The notes beneath the pieces were generated by a model. That model did no database searches. It had not been told where the DNA came from and worked only from the letters and a program-made list of their open reading frames with translations. From the NCBI GenBank assembly GCA_965208395.1, contig CBDBON010000003.1:62001-126000 (forward strand): 64,000 nt of DNA. Reading direction: 5' to 3'. This DNA comes from CBDBON01 sp965208395 (GTDB taxonomy: Bacteria > Chloroflexota > Dehalococcoidia > Lucifugimonadales > CBDBON01). Shown in pieces: positions 1 to 7,137 of this stretch. The number at the start of each line of letters is the position of its first letter. Within the stretch, counting starts at the first letter, position 1. The position numbers and the translations under genes were made by a program.

Positions 1-317
1 GGCCTGCCGGCGGCGATGTCGTAGATCTCCACCGCGATGGCGCTAGCCTCGAACGGACCTATCCAGATGGGAAGGTACCGGTCGTCCCTGCTCTTCAGTA
101 TGACGACTGTCTGAGGCGGCTGGTCTCTCGCTCCGACCGATTCGACGACGAGCTCGACCTGAGTTGGAGATGGGCCGGTCGGCGTCGGAGAGGCGGCCGC
201 CTCCGGCTGAGGCGTGGGTGCAGGCTCCAAGCTGCCACAGCCCATCGCGACCGCCACGGCGACAAGTATGAGCAGAAGCAGGATGCTCCACCGCGCCCGG
301 GCCAGTCGCGAGCTCAC
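1..317 (-). CDS. DUF151/bifunctional-nuclease-like lipoprotein, 3' end beyond window
   Basis: The reverse strand reads about 105 codons from a GTG at 317 and runs off the window edge. An in-frame TGA lies shortly upstream, so this GTG is the first usable start. The N-terminus is basic, then a Leu/Val/Ala-rich hydrophobic stretch ending in AMGC, with the likely lipidated Cys at residue 27. A Pro/Thr/Ala-rich linker follows. The final residues, with VVILKSR, LPIWIGPFEA and AIAVEIY, match the start of the DUF151 (bifunctional nuclease) family. DUF151 proteins are normally cytoplasmic, so a lipoprotein-anchored version suggests an extracytoplasmic role. That role is inference, since most of the domain lies outside the window. 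Confidence 0.7.
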   Translation of the reverse strand, partial: MSSRLARARWSILLLLILVAVAVAMGCGSLEPAPTPQPEAAASPTPTGPSPTQVELVVESVGARDQPPQTVVILKSRDDRYLPIWIGPFEASAIAVEIYDIAAGR

Positions 318-337
318 GGCGTGGCCCCCATCTCAAT

Positions 338-388
338 CTTCCCTCGTCCGCGGGGGAAGAGGTACACTCTCCCCCTTCCGAGGGAGAG
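338..388 (-). terminator. Two adjacent hairpins downstream of the TPP enzyme gene
   Basis: Reading leftward past the stop codon at 399 there are two GC-rich inverted repeats. One is CTCTCCC/GGGAGAG at 367-388. The other is a CTTCCC...GGGGGAAG palindrome at 338-359. No U-tract follows, so they may act as mRNA 3' stabilisers rather than true intrinsic terminators. The second belongs to a small dispersed palindrome family in this window. Confidence 0.45.
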
Positions 389-398
389 GCCTCGTCTG

Positions 399-2072
399 CT
401 ATAGCTTAACGTCGCCGCCCAACTCCGTCGGGTCCACCGGGATCTCCACGATGGCGGGCTTGCCGCATGCCAGCGCCTCCTTCAGCGCGTCCGCGATCTG
501 GTCGGGATGCTCCGCGTAGAAGCCGCAGGCGCCGAACACCTCCGCGTACTTGTCGTAGCGCGGGTTGCTGATGTCGGCTCCGACGAGCCGCCCGTCGAAC
601 AGCGCGTCCTGGATGTTCTTCTCGCCTCCCCAGGAGTCGTTGTTCATGATGACGGCCACGACGTTGATGCCGTACTCGATCGCCGTCTGGAGCTCCTGGG
701 AGTTGAACAGGAACCCGCCGTCTCCGTTGATGGACACGACCGCCTTGTCAGGCCGCGCGACCTTCGCTCCCATCGCGACAGGCAGGCCGACGCCGAGGGA
801 GCCGATGTACAGCGGGCTGAAGAAGGTCTTGGGCTCGGTGAAGTGGAGCCTGTCGTACCCCATCGCCGATACGGCCCCGGCGTCGAGCGTGTACACAGTG
901 TCCGGCGGCATGGCCTTTCGGAGCTCTCCGTAGACTCTCTGGGGCTTGACCGGCATCGAGTCGTTCTGCGCCTCGCGCTCGAGGCGGGCACTCCGCCGGG
1001 CCTTCCGCTCGATCGTGGCGGTCTGCCACTCCTCGTTGCGGGCCGCGCCGTCGAGCTGCGGCTTCAGCACGCCCACCAGACGAGAGGCGACTGCGCGGGC
1101 GTCGCCGAGTATGCCGACGTCAATCGGGTAGTTACGCCCGATCTCGTTGCCCTCGATCTCCACCTGTATGATGCGCGTGTCGGGGTTGATGTAGCGGTTG
1201 TCGAAGAAGCCGGTCATGTGGGCCAGCCTCGTGCCGAGGGCCAGGAGCACGTCGGCCTCCCGGACAGCCTCCACGGCCTCCGGCGCCCCTGCCCTGCCCA
1301 GCGCGCCGAGGAAACGGGGATGGTCGTTGTGTATAGCATCGTTGCGCGCGTAGGAGGTGACCAGCACGGCTCCGATGAGGTCGGCGAGATCCGTCGCCGC
1401 GTCCGATCCCTCGCCCCAGACGACGCCGCCGCCGGCCAGCAGGACGGGACGCCTGGCCTCCCTGAGAGCGGCCGCGGCCGCCTCTATCGACGCGGTGTCC
1501 CCCTCGGGCCTGGGGTCGATGAGCCGGTATCTGCTGGGCGGGATGTCTTCGATCTCCGCCGTGTACCCGGCGGCCGTCTTGTCCTCGGGCAACTCCAGGA
1601 AGACGGGGCCCTTCCTGCCGCTGGTAGCCACGCGGAAGATGTGTCTCATCATCTCAGGGACCCGCTCGGGGATGGTCAGGCGTCCGGCGAACTTGGTGAC
1701 CGGCTTGAGCAGGCTGACGAGATCGAACTCCTGGAATGCGTCTCTGAAGGCGTACTCTTCGGGCGTGCCGCCGCCCACGATCACCAGCGGGGACTGGGCG
1801 ACCTGCGCGGCCGCCGCCGCGGTGATTATGTTAGTGGTGCCCGGGCCGCAGGTGGATATGAAGACTCCGGGAAGGCCGCTCGCTCGCGCATAGCCGTCTC
1901 CCATGAGCGCGCCGCCCTGCTCGTGCCTGACGCCGATATATCTGACATCGTCGCGTCCGTAGAATCCGTCGATGATCGCGAGGTTCGCGTGTCCCAGGAG
2001 CGAGAATATGTCGGTAACTCCCTCAGCCACCGCGGCCTCGATCACTGCATGTCCTGCCGGCACCTTCGGCAT
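399..2072 (-). CDS. Thiamine pyrophosphate-dependent enzyme, acetolactate synthase family
   Basis: This 557-residue protein has the three-domain layout of the acetolactate synthase/benzoylformate decarboxylase superfamily. The N-terminal Pyr domain contains RHEQGG with the cofactor-activating Glu at residue 51, followed by GDGYARASG. The central domain is of the NAD/FAD-binding-like (TPP_enzyme_M) type. The C-terminal PP domain carries INGDGG, with the Mg-binding Asn later in VIMNND. No regulatory subunit lies nearby, so it is unlikely to be the biosynthetic IlvB; a decarboxylase or lyase of a catabolic route is more likely, substrate unknown. A GGGAGG Shine-Dalgarno precedes the ATG by about 10 bases. 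A second enzyme of the same superfamily lies at 10950-12638. Confidence 0.85.
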   Translation of the reverse strand: MPKVPAGHAVIEAAVAEGVTDIFSLLGHANLAIIDGFYGRDDVRYIGVRHEQGGALMGDGYARASGLPGVFISTCGPGTTNIITAAAAAQVAQSPLVIVGGGTPEEYAFRDAFQEFDLVSLLKPVTKFAGRLTIPERVPEMMRHIFRVATSGRKGPVFLELPEDKTAAGYTAEIEDIPPSRYRLIDPRPEGDTASIEAAAAALREARRPVLLAGGGVVWGEGSDAATDLADLIGAVLVTSYARNDAIHNDHPRFLGALGRAGAPEAVEAVREADVLLALGTRLAHMTGFFDNRYINPDTRIIQVEIEGNEIGRNYPIDVGILGDARAVASRLVGVLKPQLDGAARNEEWQTATIERKARRSARLEREAQNDSMPVKPQRVYGELRKAMPPDTVYTLDAGAVSAMGYDRLHFTEPKTFFSPLYIGSLGVGLPVAMGAKVARPDKAVVSINGDGGFLFNSQELQTAIEYGINVVAVIMNNDSWGGEKNIQDALFDGRLVGADISNPRYDKYAEVFGACGFYAEHPDQIADALKEALACGKPAIVEIPVDPTELGGDVKL

Positions 2073-2115
2073 TATTGGTCATCCTCCCTGTTGCTTGGTG
2101 TTGTCCGCCTTGAAG

Positions 2116-2121
2116 ATTATA
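2116..2121 (-). promoter_or_regulatory. -10 box (TATAAT) for the TPP enzyme gene
   Basis: A perfect TATAAT on the minus strand ends 43 bases upstream of the ATG at 2072, and the GGGAGG ribosome site lies between them. No good -35 match is seen at 17 bases. Confidence 0.5.
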
Positions 2122-2287
2122 CTCCAAACCGGGGGGTGCGCGTCGGCGCCGGGGCGCCCCATACCCAACGCCTTCGATTGTGGCGCAGGTGTCTGAATCA
2201 AGACTCGCCGGATTCGAGGACACCCAGGACTTGTAAGGCTCCCACACATATAGTCGAAAGGCCATGTATCACACCTCTCCCTCCTGG

Positions 2288-2307
2288 ATACCGGCTTCCG
2301 CCGGTAT
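2288..2307. repeat. REP-like perfect hairpin
   Basis: An 8-bp perfect inverted repeat with loop TTCC, flanked by CTGG before and GACG after. This resembles the widespread GGATNCCCGC-type extragenic palindromes of many bacteria. Only one clear copy is seen in the window. Confidence 0.55.
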
Positions 2308-2396
2308 GACGGAGGTGGCAGAGCGGGCCTGTTGACTGCCCTTCGAACCGTCGGCTAGTCTACCGGGGGAGAACAGCCTGCCGAGGTGAGGTGGAT

Positions 2397-3539
2397 ATGG
2401 GGTTCGAGACGAACGGAGAGGGCCAGCTGCCGCCGGCACAGCGGCCGGAGGCCCGCTTCGACTGGTTCATACCGATCGACGGAGACGGCAGCCGCATAGG
2501 GACCCTTCGCGCCGAGCGGCCGCCGTCGTTCGAGTACCTCCGCAACGTGGTGGAGACGGCGCAGCGGCAAGGATACTACTCGCTGCTGATACCGACCCGA
2601 TTCGCCAATGGACTCTTCGATGAGAGCGCTCCCCTGGCAGAGACCTGGACGATGGTGACGGCGCTTGCAGCGGTGAGCAGCCGGATCCGATTCCTCGTAG
2701 CCGTCCGTCCGGGGTTCGTGTCGACGGGCCTCTTCGCCCAGATGGCGGCGACGCTCGACCAGATCAGTGGCGGGCGGCTCGACATCAACGTCGTGCCCGG
2801 GGGAATCCAGGGCGACTTCGAGCGCCTGGGAGAGTCCAGCGGCCACGACAGCCGCTACGAGCGGGCGACTGAGTTCATCGGCGCGTGCCGCAGGCTGTGG
2901 GAGGCGCCGGAGCCGGTGGTCTACGATGGCCAGCACGTGAGGCTGAACGGCGCTCTCTGCTCGCCCGGCCCGGTCGACGGCGGCCCGGCCTTCTACACGG
3001 GAGGGGCCTCGGAGCGAGCCCTCGACCTCGCGGGACGGGAGGCGGATGTATACCTGGCGTGGATCGAGCCTCTCGAAAGGACGGCCCGGCACCTGGCGAA
3101 GGCCAGGGCCAGCTTCGCGGCCTGGGGCCGCACCCCGTCGTTCGGGCTCCGGACGCATCTGATCGTGCGAGAGACGGAGCCGGAGGCGTGGCGGGCGGCC
3201 GATGAGCTTCTGTCCATTGCACACAGCGCCGTGCGAGACCAGAGAAGGTCGGTCTACGCCGGCACCCCGATGGTCGGCCAGAGGGCCCAGGCGGCAAGCG
3301 CGCGGGACAACCGGCTGGGCCGTCACCTGTGGAACGGCATCTCGCAGGTGAGGGTGAACTGCGGCACAGCCATCGTCGGGGACGCGCGGCAGGTCGCCTC
3401 CGAGCTGCTCCGATATTGGGAGATCGGGATCGACGAGTTCATACTGTCGGGCTTCCCCCACGTGGAGGAGTGCGGCCGCGTCGCGTCGGAGGTCCTGCCC
3501 CTGCTGCGGGAGATGATCGAGGAGCAGCGGGCGAGGTGA
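2397..3539 (+). CDS. LLM-class flavin monooxygenase, alkanesulfonate monooxygenase (SsuD)-like
   Basis: This 380-residue protein belongs to the bacterial luciferase-like, FMNH2-dependent monooxygenase superfamily. Features of the SsuD branch are the early DWFIPIDGDG segment, the TALAAVSSRIRFLVAVRPG strand-helix, QMAATLDQISGGRLDINVV, and a GG(E/A)S-type phosphate-binding turn (YTGGASERA). It should oxidise a small organic substrate such as an alkanesulfonate or related compound with reduced flavin from a separate reductase, but no reductase or sulfonate transporter gene is adjacent. A GTG lies two codons earlier; the ATG at 2397 is preferred because GAGGTGAG sits at the right distance. It converges with the DUF1786 gene, leaving only six bases between stops. 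Confidence 0.85.
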   Translation: MGFETNGEGQLPPAQRPEARFDWFIPIDGDGSRIGTLRAERPPSFEYLRNVVETAQRQGYYSLLIPTRFANGLFDESAPLAETWTMVTALAAVSSRIRFLVAVRPGFVSTGLFAQMAATLDQISGGRLDINVVPGGIQGDFERLGESSGHDSRYERATEFIGACRRLWEAPEPVVYDGQHVRLNGALCSPGPVDGGPAFYTGGASERALDLAGREADVYLAWIEPLERTARHLAKARASFAAWGRTPSFGLRTHLIVRETEPEAWRAADELLSIAHSAVRDQRRSVYAGTPMVGQRAQAASARDNRLGRHLWNGISQVRVNCGTAIVGDARQVASELLRYWEIGIDEFILSGFPHVEECGRVASEVLPLLREMIEEQRAR

Positions 3540-3545
3540 GCCCCT

Positions 3546-4667
3546 TCAGTGGCAGTGGCCGGCGCCGTTCGGCCCGGACAGGCCTCTCAGCGCGCTGTCT
3601 ATCTCCTCCGACCACTCCTCCCGCTTGCCGGCCCACGCCCTGACGAGGCCGAAGGAGCCGGCCAGCATCATGTCGCCGTGCGGGGTCGCGAAGTAGGGAT
3701 TCAGCCTCGATCCCTCCAGCATGTGACGCATCGGCCCCGTCACGGATAGGAGCGGGAAGCCCCGCCCCTCCTCCATGATGAGTGCTCCGTGTCCCTGGTC
3801 GCTCCACACCTCGTCGTCGTCAAGATCCCCGTCGACGAGCCTTTCCAAGTACGACTCCAGCCTGTCCACCGTGAGGACGTGGGTATGGTGCTCGAAGAGT
3901 CCCCGCACGGCCGTTCCGCGGAGATGGAATGCCAGCGTGTGCTCGTTGCCGAGATTGACGACGAGCTTCGACTCCTCAGATGATACGGCGGGATCCTCGA
4001 GCGCGCCCAGAACCGCGGCCTCCGCCGTGTCCATCATCAGCAGCGGGGCGTCCTCCTCGACGCCGCCCGCCACGGCGAGCATACGGGTCATGTAGTCCGG
4101 TATCTCGTCGCGGAGGTAGGACATGGCGTCGGGCGTCAACCGCCCCTCGCGGGCCTGTGTGCGCAGGTGGTCGAAGCGGAACTTACGGTCGGAGTAGCCG
4201 GGTGGGGCGTTTCCGTGGTCGAAGACAGCCACGGCAAGGGCGTCCCAACCGGACGCGACCGCGAATGCGTCGAGAGCGGCCCTCACCATGTCCAGGTCGA
4301 GGTCCTTGAGCTCGACGCGGCCCGCGCCGTCGATCGACGCAAGCTCGTCCTCGCCGACGAGCTTGACTCCCATCGCTCTCACCATCTCCATGTCATCGTC
4401 GAAGGTGGTGGCCGCTTCTACGGTGGCGTATACGGGCAGTCCGGCTTCGAGGTGCTGTTGGGCCGCCCCGGTGACCGGCCCGCCGCCCATGTTGACTCCC
4501 GTGAGCGCGAGAGGCGCGGCGGCGGCGGTCACCTCCCTTATGCGCTGGGCCGCGATGACGGTGGGCGCGGGCATGACCATCTTTATGCAGTTTTCGATGC
4601 GGCGGTCCGAGTCGAACAGAAGGATGTCCTGCGTGCCGGTGCCCACGTCCAGTGCGAGTATTCTCAT
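3546..4667 (-). CDS. DUF1786 protein (predicted actin/hexokinase-fold)
   Basis: This 373-residue protein starts at the ATG at 4667, where GGGAGAG lies just upstream; a longer frame opening at 4748 has no ribosome site. The N-terminus RILALDVGTGTQDILLFD is a phosphate-1-type loop of the ASKHA (actin/sugar kinase/Hsp70) fold and is characteristic of DUF1786, often mislabelled as a pyruvate formate-lyase activating enzyme. TGVNMGGGPVTG and VVNLGNEHTLAF look like further nucleotide- or glycine-rich loops. There are no radical-SAM cysteines, so PFL activation is unlikely. The protein ends in HCH. Function is unknown. It is divergent from the formamidase-like gene and shares its promoter region. 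Confidence 0.7.
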   Translation of the reverse strand: MRILALDVGTGTQDILLFDSDRRIENCIKMVMPAPTVIAAQRIREVTAAAAPLALTGVNMGGGPVTGAAQQHLEAGLPVYATVEAATTFDDDMEMVRAMGVKLVGEDELASIDGAGRVELKDLDLDMVRAALDAFAVASGWDALAVAVFDHGNAPPGYSDRKFRFDHLRTQAREGRLTPDAMSYLRDEIPDYMTRMLAVAGGVEEDAPLLMMDTAEAAVLGALEDPAVSSEESKLVVNLGNEHTLAFHLRGTAVRGLFEHHTHVLTVDRLESYLERLVDGDLDDDEVWSDQGHGALIMEEGRGFPLLSVTGPMRHMLEGSRLNPYFATPHGDMMLAGSFGLVRAWAGKREEWSEEIDSALRGLSGPNGAGHCH

Positions 4668-4709
4668 TTTTTCTCTCCCTGGGGGATCGACCGATTGGCG
4701 GAGCTTTGT

Positions 4710-4770
4710 TGAATTATAGTGCGCCGGGCTGTGGAGTGTGGCGCCCATGCTGAATTATACTGCGCCCGTC
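4710..4770. promoter_or_regulatory. Divergent promoter region with two direct repeats
   Basis: Two near-identical blocks with core TGAATTATA(G/C)TGCGCC occur at about 4710-4724 and 4751-4765, 41 bases apart, or about four helical turns. Each gives a TATAAT on the minus strand (4713-4718 and 4754-4759) and TATAGT or TATACT on the plus strand. They lie between the divergent DUF1786 and formamidase-like genes, so they are either duplicated -10 regions or paired operators. Confidence 0.55.
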
Positions 4771-4808
4771 ACACGGAGAGTAACTCCCCTACCTGGAGGT
4801 TGTCCGAG

Positions 4809-7070
4809 ATGAAGATCGTTGGCTATTCGGATCGTTGGAGCGTACAGCCCGGTGAGAAGGTCCGGTTCATGGTGAGCACGGAACTGTCCGGCTACAGAGC
4901 CGACATCGTCCGGCTGATTCACGGCGACGATACTCCGGGCGGCCCCGGATTCAAGGACGAGCCGCTCGAGACGTCCGTTTCGGGAGAGTACCCCGGACGG
5001 CAGCAGCCCATCCGAAAGGGGTCGTACGTGACTGTCCCGGACTTGCCCACCCTGCATCTCGCCGACAGCTTCACGCTGCAGGCCTGGATATATCCGACGA
5101 CCCCCGGAAAGGGCGTGCAGGGCGTCCTGACCAAGTGGGACCCGGACGGAGGCGGATACGGCCTGTTCATCGACGAGACAGGAGGAGCGGCCCTCTGGCT
5201 CTCCGACGACGCCGGGGATGTCCGGCGCGTCGGGACGGGTGTGCCGCTCAACTCGCTGCGATGGCACTTCGTGGCCGCGACCTACGACTCGGAGAGCGGC
5301 AGCGTGTCGGTCCGCCAAGAGCCGGTAGAGATGTGGCCGAGAGACGAGTCGAGGTCCACGGCATCGGGCTCGACCGCCGGGCTGAGGCCGGGATCCAACA
5401 CGCTGCCCCTTCTCATGGCCGGCCATTGGGGACGGGAGGAGTCGGGCGAGCATGTCGTGGCCGGACACTTCAACGGGAAGATAGGCAATCCGAGCATTTT
5501 CCGCAGGGCGCTGGGCGACGGCGAGCTGGAGGCGCTGCGGAGGGGCACCCCGCACCGGGCGGCGGACGACTCTCTCGCGGCGGCGTGGGATTTCGGCAGG
5601 GACTTTTCGACCGACCGGGTCACGGATGCCTCTTCAAACGGACTGGACGGTCGGGCCGTCAACATGCCGGCGCGCGGGATGACGGGCCACAACTGGCGGG
5701 GCTCGGAGACCGACTTCAGGCAGGTCCCGGACGAGTATGCCGCGATCTACTTTCACGACGACGACCTGGACGACGCCGGATGGGACGTCGACTTCGAGCT
5801 CACCGTCCCGGACGGTCTCCGGTCCGGCGTCTACGCTGCACACGTCCGCTCCGGCGACGACGAGGACTACATTCCGTTCTTCGTGAGACCGAAGCGGGGA
5901 ACGTCGTCTGCGCCGATCCTGTTCCTGGCGCCGACGGCCAGCTACCTTGCCTACGCCAACGCCCATGCCCGCAGCCACTGGAAGAACCAGGAGATGTTCC
6001 AGCGCCTGTACGGCGACAAGGGGGCGCCGATAGTCCTTCCGTCCTCGCCGCAGGACATCTACGCCAGGGACCAGAACCTCCTGAGCCTCTACGACCGGCA
6101 CACGGATGGAAGCGGGGTCTGCTACTCCTCCAGGCTGCGTCCGGTGGTGAGCATGCGACCCAAGCACGTGATGGAATCTTTGGGTTTAGGAAAGGGAGGC
6201 GCGCACCAGTTCAATGCCGATCTGCACCTGCTGGACTGGATGGAGACCAAGGGTTACAACTTCGACATCGTCACCGACGAGGACCTGCACGCCGAGGGAC
6301 AGTCTCTGCTGGCACCGTACCTGTGCGTCGTCACCGGCAGCCACCCGGAGTACTGGTCGTCCCAGATGCTGGACGCTCTCGAGGGCTATCTGTCCGAGGG
6401 GGGGCGCCTGATGTACCTCGGCGGCAACGGCTTCTACTGGGTCACCTCGTTCGACCCGGAGAGGCCGCACATGATCGAGATCCGGCGGTGGCGCGGCACG
6501 GAGCTCTGGGAGGCCGATCCGGGCGAGTACCACCACAGTACAACCGGCGAGGTGGGCGGTCTGTGGCGATTCAGGGGCAGGCCGCCGCAGAAGCTCACCG
6601 GCGTTGGATTCAGCGCCCAGGGGACGGACTACGGCATCCCGTACGAGCGGAACGCCGACAGCCGCGACCCCAGGGCCGCCTTTATATTCGAGGGCATCGG
6701 AGAGGACGAGGTGATCGGCGACTTCGGGCTGGTGATGGGGGGAGCGGCCGGCTTCGAGGTAGACCGGGCCGACTACGAGCTGGGGACACCTCCGCACGCG
6801 CTCGTGATGGCGACGGCGACCGGCTTCTCCGACGTCTACCAGCACGTCGTCGAGGAGGTGCTGCTGAGCGACTCGCGCCAGGGCGGCACCGTCAACCCGA
6901 TGGTCAAGGGCGACATGGTCTACTTCGAGGGGCCCAAGGGCGGCGGCGTCTTCTCCGTCGGCTCGATCACCTGGTGCGGCTCCCTGTCGCACAACGACTA
7001 CGACAACAACGTGTCGCGCATCACCGACAACGTGCTGAGGCGTTTCTCGTCGGAAGACCCGATCGAGTGA
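4809..7070 (+). CDS. N,N-dimethylformamidase large-subunit-like protein with LamG-like domain
   Basis: This 753-residue protein starts at the ATG at 4809, with GGAGGT eight bases upstream. The opening MKIVGYSDRWSVQPGEKVRF, YRADIVRLIHGD and GPGFKDEP match the dimethylformamidase beta (large) subunit. Residues around 75-260 look like a concanavalin/laminin-G jelly roll (FTLQAWIYPTTP, WHFVAATYD). The catalytic half contains GSHPEYW, where His512 and Glu514 correspond to the His-X-Glu pair near the mononuclear iron of known enzymes. Conserved tyrosines are candidate ligands. Known enzymes hydrolyse dimethylformamide to dimethylamine and formate, and need a small alpha subunit. No such gene is adjacent, so the substrate may be a different amide. 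Confidence 0.75.
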   Translation: MKIVGYSDRWSVQPGEKVRFMVSTELSGYRADIVRLIHGDDTPGGPGFKDEPLETSVSGEYPGRQQPIRKGSYVTVPDLPTLHLADSFTLQAWIYPTTPGKGVQGVLTKWDPDGGGYGLFIDETGGAALWLSDDAGDVRRVGTGVPLNSLRWHFVAATYDSESGSVSVRQEPVEMWPRDESRSTASGSTAGLRPGSNTLPLLMAGHWGREESGEHVVAGHFNGKIGNPSIFRRALGDGELEALRRGTPHRAADDSLAAAWDFGRDFSTDRVTDASSNGLDGRAVNMPARGMTGHNWRGSETDFRQVPDEYAAIYFHDDDLDDAGWDVDFELTVPDGLRSGVYAAHVRSGDDEDYIPFFVRPKRGTSSAPILFLAPTASYLAYANAHARSHWKNQEMFQRLYGDKGAPIVLPSSPQDIYARDQNLLSLYDRHTDGSGVCYSSRLRPVVSMRPKHVMESLGLGKGGAHQFNADLHLLDWMETKGYNFDIVTDEDLHAEGQSLLAPYLCVVTGSHPEYWSSQMLDALEGYLSEGGRLMYLGGNGFYWVTSFDPERPHMIEIRRWRGTELWEADPGEYHHSTTGEVGGLWRFRGRPPQKLTGVGFSAQGTDYGIPYERNADSRDPRAAFIFEGIGEDEVIGDFGLVMGGAAGFEVDRADYELGTPPHALVMATATGFSDVYQHVVEEVLLSDSRQGGTVNPMVKGDMVYFEGPKGGGVFSVGSITWCGSLSHNDYDNNVSRITDNVLRRFSSEDPIE

Positions 7071-7084
7071 GGAGCTTGTAAGTC

Positions 7085-7108
7085 CCTTCTTCCCTTTGTG
7101 GGAGAAGG
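7085..7108. terminator. Bidirectional hairpin between convergent genes
   Basis: CCTTC-T-TCCC pairs with GGGA-GAAGG around a TTTGT loop, between the stop of the formamidase-like gene (7070) and the stop of glnS (7138). The symmetric position suits a shared terminator, although there is no clear U-run. Confidence 0.5.
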
Positions 7109-7137
7109 ATAGGATTAGGGGGGCATCAGCCGGGACT

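Larger units (their letters stand above)
2073..2396. other. Divergent intergenic region with promoters and a REP-like hairpin
   Basis: About 320 bases separate the leftward TPP enzyme gene from the rightward monooxygenase gene. It holds the leftward -10 box at 2116-2121 and a perfect 8-bp stem, ATACCGGC/GCCGGTAT with loop TTCC, at 2288-2307. A likely rightward promoter, TTGACT (2332-2337) N18 TAGTCT (2356-2361), is also present. No convincing small gene is visible. Confidence 0.5.

Noticed and set aside
399..2072. Biosynthetic acetolactate synthase IlvB
   Set aside because: No IlvN-type subunit or other branched-chain genes are adjacent, and two similar enzymes occur in a catabolic setting.
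507..2309. 600-codon open frame opposite the TPP enzyme
   Set aside because: It is an antisense shadow of a gene with clear TPP motifs; its translation has no recognisable domain and the typical Arg/Asp/Gly bias of GC-rich shadows.
3546..4667. Pyruvate formate-lyase activating enzyme
   Set aside because: DUF1786 members are often labelled so, but there is no CxxxCxxC radical-SAM motif; the N-terminus is an ASKHA phosphate loop.
5135..7081. 648-codon open frame overlapping the formamidase-like gene
   Set aside because: Same-strand alternate frame rich in Arg and Gly, no start site of quality, no homology pattern.
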